From: Dermatemys mawii
Taxonomy: Eukaryota > Chordata > Testudines > Dermatemydidae
DNA length: 64,000 nucleotides
NCBI GenBank assembly: GCA_007922305.1
Contig: ML677351.1
Location: 12,384,493 to 12,448,492 of the forward strand
Direction of reading: 5' to 3'
Made by a program: the position numbers and the translations under genes. The stretch's first letter is position 1; every line of letters starts with the position of its first letter. This document shows, one piece after another, positions 35,341-46,495 of the stretch. Under the pieces are notes generated by a model. It was not told the DNA's origin. It did no database searches and saw only the letters and a list, made by a program, of their open reading frames with translations.

Positions 35341-36269
35341 CTCCAATAGGATCATTGTCCAAAACAGGCCTGGGGATGAGCTTTTTATTCTCTCAGGTAG
35401 CAGGAGGAAGAAGTTCGGGAAGCTAGGAGAATCTAGATGGTAGGATTAGGTATGGCTATAGAAGGATATCATGGAGAGATTCTTGGAATGCTAGTAATAA
35501 ATGTGTGTTAAATCATATGCTCCATGCAAAACACGTGTCAGTAATTGTCTTATTTACATGGAGAGCGAATGCTGCCTTTTTTTCCCCCCCGGATAACATT
35601 TGACTTCAATTAATTAATTAATGGGGGACCAAGGACAGAGAAAGAGTGACAACCATCAGGGTACCACTGTCTGTACTTGGCAATGAGCACTTGGCAAACA
35701 GACGATACAGAAAATGCTTAGCACTTGTCTCAAGCAACAAAGGTTTACTTTGGATTAAACAACCATTTATATTGGGTAAAATCCATGACTTTTTACACAA
35801 TGGTTGGTATTTTTATTTACTTTATACACTGTTTTTTACTATATCAGCAGGGATTTTTTTCTATACAGAAACACTGGGGATATCTAAATGAATATAACAC
35901 AGTATAAATTAGTGTCGTATTCATTTTTTCCTGCCCCATCAACATTCAAAACATACCAGTTCAAACCTTGTCTACATTTATTTTTTTACCTTCTCTGATA
36001 TCTGTGTCTATCTATAGCAGCATTTGCTAAAGTCCCATGTATATTAGGGTCCCATGTAGCAGTGTGGTGCAGCCCCCCTAGTCCAGCCATATTGGATCCC
36101 TGCAAACCATGATTTGTAGTAATGTGGCTTAACTGTACCAGTACAAATCAGAGTTTACATCAGCATAGCAAGTCTACTGTAGGGCACGCTCAAAAACAAG
36201 AATTCCATTTGGTGACAAATGTTGAGGTTTCAACATTTGTTTTCATTCTGCATTGGAATAATTTAATCA
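35341..36269. other. non-coding stretch, nothing recognised
   Basis: Includes the short run TAATTAATTAATTAATG at about 35610. No gene. Confidence 0.4.
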
Positions 36270-36411
36270 GGAAAGGTTGGGGTGACCAGAAGTCCCAATT
36301 TTATAGGGACAGTCCCGATTTTTGGGTCTTTTTTTTAATATAAGCTCCTATTACTCCCCACCCCTGTCCTGATTTTTTTCACATTTGCTGTCTGGTAACC
36401 CTAGGAAAGGT
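36270..36411 (+). mobile_element. ~124-bp fold-back element, copy D, perfect 8-bp duplication
   Basis: Element 36278-36403 (TGGGGTGACCAGA...TCTGGTAACCCTA) flanked exactly by GGAAAGGT (36270-36277 and 36404-36411). Same orientation as copies B and E. It fixes the family's ends and its 8-bp duplication. Confidence 0.93.
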
Positions 36412-36749
36412 TTCTAAAGTCCAGAATGCAATTTTTGCTCAAAACCAGAAAGAGAGACCGCATAATTGTAAATAATTCCCCCTCACCTTTCTCTCCTATT
36501 TTGACCAGAAATTCCATACTGGACCTCAGAAACCTTCCTGATGAATTTTTTGTCAAGACTGATACATTTTGGGTGAAAAATTTCTATGAATCAGCTTTTT
36601 CCTATGAATAAAAGGTTTAGTCGAAAAATTACCTCCCACCTGTAGTCTACACTAAGGGTTTGCACTGAGAAACTACATGAGTGCAACCCTCTCACCTTCT
36701 GAGGGTAAACAGGGCCTTAGCTTTAGTTAGACTCCCTTTAAGTTTGCCT

Positions 36750-37000
36750 TGACTAGAAAAATCACTGATTTTAGGTCAGTCTTAACTAACATGTGCTAGC
36801 TAAGCCTGACTTACACTTGACTTTTTTTCCTAGTGAAGATGCAGGATAATGCCCTATAGCTCAGTTTAGCTGGTCTAATTTTAGAAAGTGTTACCCAGTA
36901 TCTAAACTAGAAAAAAGTTGAGTTTAGGTCAGGCTTAGCTGACACGTTAGCTTAAGCCTTAACCCAACCTAAACTTGACCACTTCTCCCAGTGAAGACAA
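36750..37000 (+). repeat. two tandem related ~95-bp fold-back units
   Basis: ACTAGAAAAATCACTGATTT...TCCTAGTGAAGATG (about 36750-36842) and ACTAGAAAAAAGTTGAGTTT...TCCCAGTGAAGAC (about 36906-36998) follow the same order of motifs, each with TTTAGGTCAG and an inverted partner. They are probably parts of a MITE with ends related to TCTTCACTAG, partly duplicated. Confidence 0.5.
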
Positions 37001-40000
37001 CTCTTTGAATCAGATTGTCTTAGACTTAGCCTGGCCCTATTGCCTCCTCATCCCTCCCAACTCCCTTTGGCATGTACAGGGTACACCAAGAGAAGAGTTC
37101 TTGCACGCACCGCAGCTGTGCCCTGCTGTTGCTCCAGGCAAAAGGACAAGGAGAATTTTGTGTCCTCCTCTCCTTGCATACTCCTGGAGCAGGTGGGCAC
37201 AATCTGATCCTAAATTAGTGTAATTTATAGCCTGAATGGTCTGGAAAAAATGAGTGAATTATATACTTAGACTCCCTGAATTAGATATACTGTCTCTAGA
37301 GCATTTTGCTCTCAGAAGCTTTTCATGTGGCTGTTTTGTTTTTTTAGAGAAAATGCCCTACTGTAAATCCAGGTAATCTTGAAATCATCTGTAATTTTCA
37401 GTTCCATTCCAGCAATGCCCTCCATATTATTTATCTAAGTGTGAGTGTTTGACTATTTTTCATCTGTGGTTTTCACTCTATTTCTGTAAACTTTCCATTA
37501 AAAAGTTATTCGGTTTAAAAACAAATATAGAATTTTTTAAAAAATATATAGAAACAAATATAGTTTATAAAACGGCACAATGCCCCCAAATTTTAGCAAT
37601 AAAATGAACATGCCACATATATTGGTCTTATCATTCTCTACATCTAAATTTTGAGCAATGAAACATAAGACCAATTGTTCTATAAATGACGAGTGACTGT
37701 CTTCTGAAATATTTCTCTGACACAGCACTGATATGCCCATTGATGTAATGAATTGTTGTGTGCTTGAGAATTGTTTGGCCTCATTGTGTCTTGTGTGACT
37801 CATGATAAACACATCAATATCTCTCTTCCAGTGAAATAGATTATACAAGAATAGTTTTGGTAAAAAATTTCCCTTTTCTCCCCCATACAAGTTTTGTGTG
37901 CTTAGTCCCATAAAACCTGCCTCGTTCTATTAGAAGTCCTGAGAACTTTGATTTAAAATCAGCTAATTAGAGTTTGTAATTTCCTTAACACTGTGCATAA
38001 ACAGAATTAAGATGCTAATGTTCTGACTCTTTGTGATAAAGAGCAGCCCTTACTTAATAGCTAAAATTTATGTTAAGAACACTGTGCAGCTGGAACAAAA
38101 ATGAGTCTTCACACAGTGAAATACAGTTTGAGAGAATGATTAAGAATGAAATGTCTGAAGGGTTGTTTTTTTTTTAAATCAAAAATTGTAAACCGATGTG
38201 AAAAAATGCCTCTCTTCCCCACAACATGCAGGCTTTGTCAAAATAAATAAATAAAAAACAAAGCATATTTCTTGTTGATGGGTCAGTTACAATTTTATGT
38301 AGGCTGAAAAGTGGATTGTAATCCTGTGAAACTGCAGTACACTTTTGTCCTCCCTCCCCGCCCCCATCCTGAAAACACACATAGCTTGACAAAATGCCAT
38401 CCGAACATGCTTGAATACAGTGATCTCATTGTGGAGACTGAAGACTCAGAGCTCAGCATAGCTGGATGATTGAGAAGCACAACATGCTCAACAGATGTAA
38501 AAACTGTGTAATTCATTACTTTCTCAAGTGGGGAATGAGCTTCCACAGCCAGTTACTAAACTGCTGCAAGAGGTGTAAAATATCCAGTGATTTCCTCTTT
38601 CAGTGCACCAACTATTTTAGATATGCACATACTACTTGTGAGTTTTGGCTAGTTGTCACCAGGATTATTTCTCTCTGTTCTACACTTTACTCGTTTCAGG
38701 ATATTTTAATAGGAGAGGGGAGACTTGCTGTTTTATACTTAGTTTTCCTATTAAAGGGGAAACAGAAAACTCCAAGGAAGTTTGTGAACTGTGGACTTGT
38801 TTCAGCAAATTGGCAGAAAAGCCAGTTTAAACCAGCAAGATCTGCTGACTTGGAATTTCAGTGCTAGATAGACCTCCTGAGGAGAACCTGAAATTTGGGG
38901 ACACCAAATAGAGGCCCACACCATTCTTTTTCTTCTCTTCAAAGCGTTTCAATCTCTCTCTTACTGAACCTTAATGTCAAATTAGTTTATTTCTGAAATT
39001 GTTCTAAACAGTCTCAGATTTTATTCCTTAAAAATTAAGGAGCTCAGTCCTCTGTGGGGCATAATGTCTGGGCACAACAGAGATAGGGGAACTGCAAAGG
39101 TTGGGGCTCTCCAATCCTGCAGCTACTTCGCTTCCTTGCTGTATAGTGTAGAGGAGCCTTGGGGTTGCGCTAAACTATGCCTAGCAGCTCCAGCTCCCAA
39201 AGGGCTGCCTGCTAGCTGCCCCACACTCTGGCCACAACTCATCTGGCTCCATCTATGCTCCCTGCATTGGGGATAATTCCTGCTGTCTTTTTAAGGTAGT
39301 TATATGACTCCCATGTACCACTGATGTCACTGAGAGCTCTAGATGTTTAGCACCTCTGTCAAGTAGTCCCCAGGGTATATGCAAACTTGCATTCCAAATT
39401 GCCGGCATAAATTAAGTGAATATTTTTGAACGTGTTGGTGGAGGGTCCAAGTGATAGGGTGGGGTCCAGGGGAGAGATGTGTGGTGGAACCATATGGTCA
39501 CAGTTTTTCTGTGCACGGAAGGGGGTCAGATTAAGGCTCAAGTGTCACCCCAAAAGTGAGCAGCGCTTGGTTTAAAAGTGACATCACCAGGGTGGCTGAG
39601 AACTCCACTGGTTTAGTTGCTCTCTGGAAAAGCTCTTGTCCTTGGCTCATATGACACGCAGCAGAGATTAAAGCTGCCCTCCCTAACATAAGGCCTACGG
39701 AGGAACTGCTTGCCCTATGAAGGGCTGATCCCTCTACATTGCAATGGGCTTGGTTCACATGGGACAAGGGCATGTACACCCTTCTCTGCCAGTTTTTGGG
39801 GGCTTACGTCTTCAGTGAAACATAACAAACTGGACATCACATCAGCTACATCACTAGGAAATTTCAGTGCTTGGGAAAACAACAAGCCAAACTCCATGGT
39901 GGAATTTTGATCTTCTGGCTGGGTGCAAGGATAGTGAATAGTGTATTTTTCCTTTCTTGTGATTATTTAGGTCTTGATCCCTTTCTCTCACTAACAGTGT

Positions 40001-40998
40001 GGGCCAGATTCAGTTTCACATTTCTGCTCCTTCGTGTGCTGCTTTTGTGGTGCAAAGGGGACAGAAAGCAGCTAGTTCTGGGTAGATGAAAATTCCCATA
40101 GCATGTGGGAAACTATTAGCTAACACAGCAGTGGTGTACCCAGCAAGCTGTCTTTCTGCTTGCTGAATTTCTACATTCATGGGGCATGTGCCCAAAGTGC
40201 ACTGTGCTTCTCCTGTCCCCAGCTAGTGAACGGTCCTAGGGGAGTTTTGCTGTTGCTATAGGGTAGAGCAGTCTCTAGGGATATAGATTTATCCTAAGAT
40301 TCAGGAACCCACAACCAGCTTCCTGACAGCCCCCACTCCCTGCTGTGCTGAGTGGAAACTCAGTGCAATAGAAAACCTAGGCCAATGGTTGTATGTTATA
40401 TATGTCAAGATTTCGTACTATGTCTACCTTTGAGAGGTCTTCCTAATTGGGATTCATCACAAGTGGTGTGAACAAGGCAGAAATATGGCGCATGCTAAAT
40501 CCAGCATATTAAGAAGATGAGAGAAGGGGCAGAAGTCTAGCTCATCTAACATACTTCTTTAATTTAGATTTACCAGAGCCTTCCTGGCATCTATACATAC
40601 TGCACAGCTGTTTTCCCAGTGGAAATGGGTGAGCTGGGACATACAGAAGGTGATGAGAGCAGAACTCTCCTCCTATGAGATCATATAGTGTCTGAAGGAG
40701 GACACAGGTGTAGTGCCTTTCATCTGTCACCGGTCAGAAGTTATGTTCTTAATTGCTGTTCCATAGTGTTATTCTGCCACTGCTGCAATGCAATTGTGGA
40801 CTGTGGCAGCATTTTCATGTAAAACCTCATTTGCAGTCACAGCTAATTTCCTCCTCTTTTGATGCTTGGGGTGAAATTTCTCAAAGCCATTGGAGAATTG
40901 TTAGTTTTGAACACTTTTGAAAGCATGTGTGTGTAAAAATAATAGGTTGTTCAACTGTTATATATGTCAACTTCTTTACTGAACTGGAATAATTCAGA
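37001..40998. other. 4-kb non-coding stretch, no gene or named repeat
   Basis: AT-rich with a GC-richer patch at 39060-39800. The ORFs are short, overlapping and without motifs. Confidence 0.4.
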
Positions 40999-41015
40999 CC
41001 CCCCCCCTTTTTTTT
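40999..41015. repeat. pyrimidine tract C9T8
   Basis: Nine C followed by eight T. It is followed by CTTTAG, so it resembles a splice acceptor, but no exon is recognisable downstream. Confidence 0.8.
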
Positions 41016-41940
41016 CTTTAGACTTCAGACAGAGTACAGAAAGATGAATGCACAGTTTGCTTTAGTTGAAGAAATTTGGTTTCACAAAACAAAGTTCAGG
41101 CATTGTAAAAATAATGTAAAATCCATTATTAGTTTTTCTTGTCCCTAGACTTCAGATAAATACAGCAAGGTGCATGTTTGCACCAGTGTCCAGAAGTAAA
41201 ATAGAGGAGTTGATCTCAATAAAACCAGAGGCAGGTCTCTTCCTCTCCTCCATTGGGGAAGCAGTGATCCACATAAATCATCTTCCTCCATGCCTGAGAA
41301 CTTCCCCTTCCTGTTTTGATCTTCTTTAACTACTGCCTGTGCCTCTTTGAATGATTCCCCATTCAGAAATAGGAGAGAGAGAAAGAAACTTTGAGGAGAG
41401 ACCTAAAACCTTAACAGTACATTGTCTAACCAAAAAAATGATGTACATATTGTATGTACCATTTCCTGTAGGGATATCCATATGATATATTGCAGAGCCA
41501 TGTTATACGTTGCAGAACCCTGGTTTTCCTCTGGACATGGCAAGTCATGCCAGCTTGTTACCCACTTGGAGAGATGCTGTTAGGAATTCAGTCCAAGTTT
41601 TGATATGAGTGTGTTTCAGCCACATTTATCTGTTTTTAAAGCGGCACTCGTTTTAGCCTCACTTGCCCTCCATCTGTGAATCAACCTTCTGCATTCCATG
41701 CATGCTTCAGACAGCCACCATTAAATACAAACTAGTAACAGAAAGCCTGTGCTGTTGCATTGGTGTAACTCCTTAAGATGTGTGTAATAAAGCCAAAAAC
41801 GGGTGAGAACTTAAAAATTGGATGGTAACAGACCATGGATCTCAAAGACAATTAGATCTGATGATATTCTGAAAAAAAAAAAGAGTTCTCAAGCCATGCT
41901 TGTAGCTGTTTCCATCAGTTTATCCTGACTCAGATGTTTT
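41016..41940. other. non-coding stretch, nothing recognised
   Basis: No gene or named repeat. Confidence 0.4.
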
Positions 41941-42080
41941 AGGCTTCAGAGTGACACTCTTGTGTAAGCTCAAACGTTTGCCTGTCTCACCAATAGAAGT
42001 AGGTCCAATAAAAAATATTCTCATAAATTATTATAAAAAGTACCTCACTCACCTTGTCTGCCTAATATCTTGAGGCCAAT
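41941..42080 (+). mobile_element. turtle SINE-like fragment (reptile interspersed repeat)
   Basis: GTGTAAGCTCAAACGTTTGC, TCTCACCAATAGAAGTAGGT, CCAATAAAAAATATT and CTCACTCACCTTGTCTGC follow the order of a repeat I know from turtle sequence. An extra AT-rich ~20 bp sits between the last two. Confidence 0.6.
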
Positions 42081-42088
42081 ATATCTAA

Positions 42089-42911
42089 GGTTGCCAACCC
42101 TCCCAACTGGTCAGGAGTCTTCCAGAATCGCGCTTGATCTCTCAAGCTACTGAAGCCAATCTGGGAAATTTTAGACCCCTACAAGTCCATTGGTGGTGCC
42201 TGCGTTAGCCCTGCTGCTCCCTACCTGCCCTGGTTATGCACGGCTCCCAGCAGCAGTCGGCAAGTCCCTCTAGCTCCTAGGCACAGAGGTGGATGCTTTG
42301 CACGCTGCCCCTGTCTTGAGCATCAACTCCACAGTTCCCATTGGCCAGCAGCCACAGCCAGTGGAAGCTGCAAAGGCAGTGTCTGCAGGCGGGGGCCATC
42401 CCTGAGCTCAGGAGACAGACGTTAATCACTTCCGGGAGCCACCCAAGGAAAGCACCGCCGGCAAGAGTCCACACCCTTAACTCCTCACACATCCCAGTTC
42501 CCTGCTCCAGCCCTGAGCCTCCTCTGCACTCAAATTCCCTCCTAGACCTTGCACTTCCTCCTGAACCCCAACCCCGGGCCCCAACCTGGAGCCTCCTCCA
42601 GCACTCAAACTCCCTCCCAGAGCCTGCACCCTGCAATCCCTCCTGCACCCCAAACCTCTGCCCCAGGCTCATCCTGGAGGTCCCTCCCACACGCTGAACA
42701 CCTCTGTCCCAGCACAGGATCCACACCACCTCCCATACCCCAACTGCTTGCCCCAGTCTGGTGAAAGTGAGTGAGAGTGAGCGAAGGAGGAAGGAGGGAT
42801 GGAGTGACTGCGGGCAGGGCCTCAGAGAGGGAGCAGGGCTTTTGTAATAGGTGGGTCTGGGGTCAGAGTAAGGGTGTTTGGGTTTGTGGGAATTAGACAG
42901 TTGGCAACCCC
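42089..42911. mobile_element. 823-bp non-autonomous DNA element with C-rich interior
   Basis: GGTTGCCAACCCTCC at the left and AGTTGGCAACCCC at the right are inverted ends. After the left end comes GGAGTCTTCCAGAATCGC and AATCTGGGAAATTTTAGA, typical of this repeat. The middle (about 42470-42750) is a degenerate minisatellite of CCTGCACCC and CTCCCTCCCAGAG-like units. A 235-codon minus-strand frame (42277-42984) is only an effect of this low-complexity text. No clear target duplication. Confidence 0.7.
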
Positions 42912-42979
42912 ATACATGGCTACACCAACACTGCATGCAGAGATAGCATGACATTTCTGGAATCTTCATAGATAGATGA

Positions 42980-43603
42980 TTCACATTTAGGCCTGAGAGG
43001 AAAAGTGTTCAGCATCCACCACTTGTTGAATCAAGGAAAATTTTGTTACCACCCTTACACATCAAGCTGGGTCTGATGAAGAAGTTTGTCAAGGCCATTG
43101 ACAAAACACAAGCAGCTTTCAAGTACCTCCGTGGAAAATTTCCAAGGTTAAGTGAAGCTAAGATAAAGGAAGGTGTCTTTGTTGGTCCTCAGAGTTGTGA
43201 ACTTCTTCGAGATGATGCTTTTGACCATGCACTGCGTGGCAAGGAAAAGACAGCATGGAAAGCCTTCCAGTCAGTGGCAATACATTTTCTCAGAAACAAC
43301 AAGGCAGACAAGTACAGGTTGTTGGTGGAAAACCTCCTTAAAGCAGACGAAAGCCTTGGTTGCAACATGTCACTAAAGATGCATTTTTTGCACTCTCATC
43401 TAGATTTTTTTCCACCGAACTGCAGAGCAGTGAGCGACGAGCATGATGAGCGATTTCACCAGGACCTTGCAACAATGGAGAAACGCTATCAGGGCAAATG
43501 GAGCCCATCAATGCTTGCAGACTATTGCTGGACAGTGACAAGAGATGCTCCATTTAATGAATACAAGAGACAAGCCAAGAAGTGCCGCGTAGACACTGAA
43601 TAG
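42980..43603 (+). pseudogene. transposon-encoded protein, C-terminal third
   Basis: An open frame continues from just after a stop at 42977-42979 to the TAG at 43601-43603, about 207 codons. No ATG begins the homologous part, and a TTG at 43043 is not a credible start. The text includes PPLHIKLGLMKKFVKAID, GVFVGPQ, then SLKMHFLHSHLDFF, ERFHQDLATMEKRYQGKW and DYCWTVTRDAPFNEYKRQ. The family's usual GERFHQD is changed to DERFHQD here. It lacks the Cys-rich N-terminus seen in copy 1, yet keeps an uninterrupted frame over 600 bases, which suggests that the copy is not very old. Function unknown; a transposase or accessory protein of a DNA transposon is inferred. Confidence 0.82.
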
Positions 43604-43949
43604 GACTAAACTATGTACATAATAGTTTTTTGCCTTTTGTTTCATGATATATTTTATTTATATAACCCTTTTGCTGATTTTTAAAGTGTTACATAAACAG
43701 GATAGGTGAAATATTATCATGTAAAGCAACCATAAACACATGAAAAGACCTAGGTTTACAATTGATGATTAAAACTCTACTATCTACACAATATACATAG
43801 ACATAAAATGTAAAAACTTAAATATCTTAGAAACAGTAGCCAATCAGTTGTTTTAATTGTCATATTTGAATTCAGCACATCAAAATACATAATAAATATC
43901 ACATTTTATCTCTGAAGCAGACGACTTCTAAAAAATTGTAGACCAGTGT
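42989..43949 (+). mobile_element. 5'-truncated DNA-transposon copy (copy 2)
   Basis: Homologous to copy 1 over the 3' coding part and the whole 3' non-coding part, ending at the same terminal text (GTAGACCAGTGT, to 43949). The left limit (about 42989) is inside the coding region, so the promoter and N-terminal part are absent. It lies only about 80 bp right of the element ending at 42911. Confidence 0.82.
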
Positions 43950-43975
43950 AGTTTTATAACTCTAAACATAGGTTT

Positions 43976-44030
43976 TCAAACTGGGGGGTGAACTCTCTGG
44001 GAGGCACATTAAGGTCATTAGAGGGGTGTC
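43976..44030. repeat. possible hAT-MITE end fragment
   Basis: GGTTTTCAAACTGGGGGGTG resembles the end of the element at 51945. No opposite end found. Confidence 0.35.
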
Positions 44031-44034
44031 CTAT

Positions 44035-44290
44035 TTTTGAGTCCTGCTCAGCTTTTGAGCTCAATAATATCTAGTGGCAATGGGTTTCACATGCTAATTT
44101 TGCATTGTATAACAAAAAAAGTATTTCCTTTTTAGCAATTTTACATTTGTTGCCTCTGCTTTCATTGAATGTCCCATTTCTTGACTTCTACAAAAGTTAA
44201 ATACCCCGGGTTTCCCATCTCTATACTTTTCATTCATTTACATACCTCTAGCATGTCCCATATTAATTGTTTCACTTTAAGTAGATTTTT
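44035..44290 (-). mobile_element. CR1 LINE fragment
   Basis: Antisense CR1: AATATCTAGTGGCAATGGGT, AACAAAAAAAGTATTTCCTT, TTACATTTGTTGCCTC and ATACCTCTAGCATGTCCC in CR1 order. Limits approximate. Confidence 0.8.
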
Positions 44291-44776
44291 TTTTTAACTG
44301 ATGTGTCCTTGTCTGCTTGTTATAGTATAGACACTGTATGGAGCAATGATACGTGATTCACACTGAGACCACCTTACACCAGTGTTCTGTAGGCCACACT
44401 GGCAATTTATTGTGGAGTTCAAGGCGTGTGGTTTTCAAGGTGCTGCCCTTTAAAGCTCTAAACGGCCTATAAACCCACTTCTCTGCCTCTGTGATACTGC
44501 TGCAATTGCTCAGGCTCTCAGCTTCCCAGTTTAAAAGAGGGGATCCTGATGACAGGGACTTCCCCATTAGGGTCCTTAATTATGGAACTCACTTTTCCCC
44601 TCTATATGCTACTTGGTCTCAAACCAAAATTTGTTAGCTTTCATTTCACTTTGCAGAGCTTCTGAAGATAAGGAAAACTGTGTGGAAATGAGAGCTACAG
44701 ATTATAGTAGCTGGAAGGAGTTGATTTTGTCTTGTTGGTTCCTTATTTTTTGGGGATTAGGCCCAGAGTGAACTGC
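44291..44776. other. non-coding stretch, nothing recognised
   Basis: No gene or named repeat. Confidence 0.4.
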
Positions 44777-45038
44777 TTAAGACTTGTCTACATAGTGGGG
44801 CAATGTGCCTTATGGAAATATGATTTCTAAAGCGCACTAACATGTTGTGCATTAACTGATCTGTGTCAATCCTGCTAAAGTTTCCCTGGCATGTTTTAAC
44901 ACAGAGCTGTTTCAACCAGCACCACATTAAAGTATACCAGCAGAGCCTATGCAGACCAATTAAGGCACAGCATGTTAGTGTACTTTAGAAATCATACCCT
45001 CGAAGAGTCCATTGCCCCACCATGTAGACAAGCCCTCA
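44777..45038. mobile_element. MITE with long inverted arms, 3-bp duplication
   Basis: Element 44780-45035: AGACTTGTCTACATAGTGGG at the left, inverted partner CCCACCATGTAGACAAGCCC at the right. The arms continue inward with ATGATTTCTAAAGCGCACTA facing TAGTGTACTTTAGAAATCAT, so the inverted repeat covers about 90 bp per side. Flanks TTA (44777-44779) and TCA (45036-45038). TTA-type 3-bp duplications suggest a PIF/Harbinger relationship. Confidence 0.82.
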
Positions 45039-45567
45039 GTCATATTTTGGTTGTTTTTGCATTTATAAAAATATGTGCAAGTGCCTGGTGCTTCTAAAAT
45101 AATAAATAAATGGTGGCTAATACCATACGTCCGAATGTAACAAACGAAGGTTCTGAATATTGACCTACTTCTGGAAGCATTTGGGTGACATTTTCAAGAA
45201 TTTTTGTACCATAATTATTCTTCACTCTATCACTAGAAGAGGGAAATGTTGGATATTTCAATCAAAATAATCAGACAGGCTTTTTTAAAAGGGCCATTTA
45301 CTAAAGTAAACCAAAAGTAATGAACTAACTTTGCTTCTTAAATAAACATTTTTAAGATTGTTATTGTAACACATCTGGTAATTTGGAATAGCATATTACA
45401 GCAGCCTGATGAGCTTCATTGCCCATCAGACTTGAAGTTATATAAGCATGAAATAAGCGCCCTTGAGTTGAAAAAAAAACCTTTCTTTTTCCCTCTCACC
45501 TGGTGTGAATAATTTGAAGTGAATGAGTTGCAGGACTTACTGTACATTGATTACACATTCATTTTCA
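45039..45567. other. non-coding stretch, nothing recognised
   Basis: No gene or named repeat. Confidence 0.4.
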
Positions 45568-46056
45568 TCTTGGAAAAGAGGAGACTAAGGGGGAATATGA
45601 TAGAGGTCTATAAAATTATGAGTGGTGTGGAGAAAGTGAATAAGGAAAAGTTATTTACTGGTTCCCATAATATAAGGCCAAATGAAATTAATGAGCAGCA
45701 GGTTTAAAATAAATAAAAGGAAGTTCTTCTTCACACAGCACACAGACAACCAATGGAACTACTTGCTTGAGGAGGTTGTGAAGGCTATGACTATAACAGG
45801 GTTTAAAAGAGAACTGGATAAATTACTGGAGGTAAAGTCCATTAATGGCTGTTAGCCAGGATGCATAAGGAATGGTATACCTAGTCTCTGTTTGTCAGAG
45901 AGGGGTGATGGATGGCAGGAGAGAGTTCACTTCATCATTACCTGTTAGGTTCACTCACTCTGAGGCACCTGGCATTGGCCACTGTCGGAAGACAGGATAC
46001 TGGGCTGGATGGACCTTTGGTCTGACCCTGTATGGCCTTTCTTATGTTCTTATGAA
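45568..46056 (+). mobile_element. CR1 LINE 3' end
   Basis: Begins in the ORF2 end (GAGGAGACTAAGGGGGAATA, coding LEKRRLRGNMIEVYK) and runs through TTCTTCTTCACACAGCACAC to GCTGGATGGACCTTTGGTCT and the tail CTTATGTTCTTATGAATG. The TTATGTTCTTATG tail marks this CR1 subgroup. It is the best preserved CR1 3' end in the window. Confidence 0.93.
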
Positions 46057-46340
46057 TGCAATTGTAAAAAGGAGTGAAGAAATGCAACATAAACCACAGA
46101 TATTATAAATAATCACGGGAAATAATGTGATCATCTCATCTCCCATGTATAAGCAAAGATAAATAATCCATATAGCCATAGATCTTGATAAATGCTGAGA
46201 CGCATCAGCTCCCATTGACTTCATTGTCTCAGCCTTGCAGAAATGAAGACTTATGTCCTGATCCAGCCACAAGTTTCATGCAGACTCTGTTGAAGTAAGT
46301 GTGTCTCCACATTGTGCGGATATTGCATGCCAATGTGGAA

Positions 46341-46495
46341 TTTATTATTATTAATTATTTATTATTTTATTATTTTAATGGAGCATCTAGAAGACCTAAT
46401 CATGGACCAGGACTCCTTTGTGCCAGGTTTATTCAGTAATAAACATAGAAATAAAAGATGGTCCCTGCCCCAAAGAGTTTGCAATCTAAGGATTA
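46341..46495 (+). repeat. ancient SINE-like fragment (GTCCCTGCCCC type)
   Basis: (ATT)n text, then CATGGACCAGGACTCCTTTG, a diverged TGTACAAAC part, and GATGGTCCCTGCCCCAAAGA followed by GTTTGCAATCTAAGG. Same family as 5815-5905. Confidence 0.75.

Noticed and set aside
38466..38867. 133-codon ORF with several cysteines
   Set aside because: Cysteine spacing fits no finger that I know; overlapping ORFs in other frames; no support for an exon.
40999..41021. Pyrimidine tract followed by TTTAG, like a splice acceptor
   Set aside because: No open, recognisable exon and no donor that would make one downstream.
42277..42984. 235-codon ORF on the minus strand, the longest in the window
   Set aside because: It lies over the C-rich minisatellite of a mobile element; composition is low-complexity and there is no domain.
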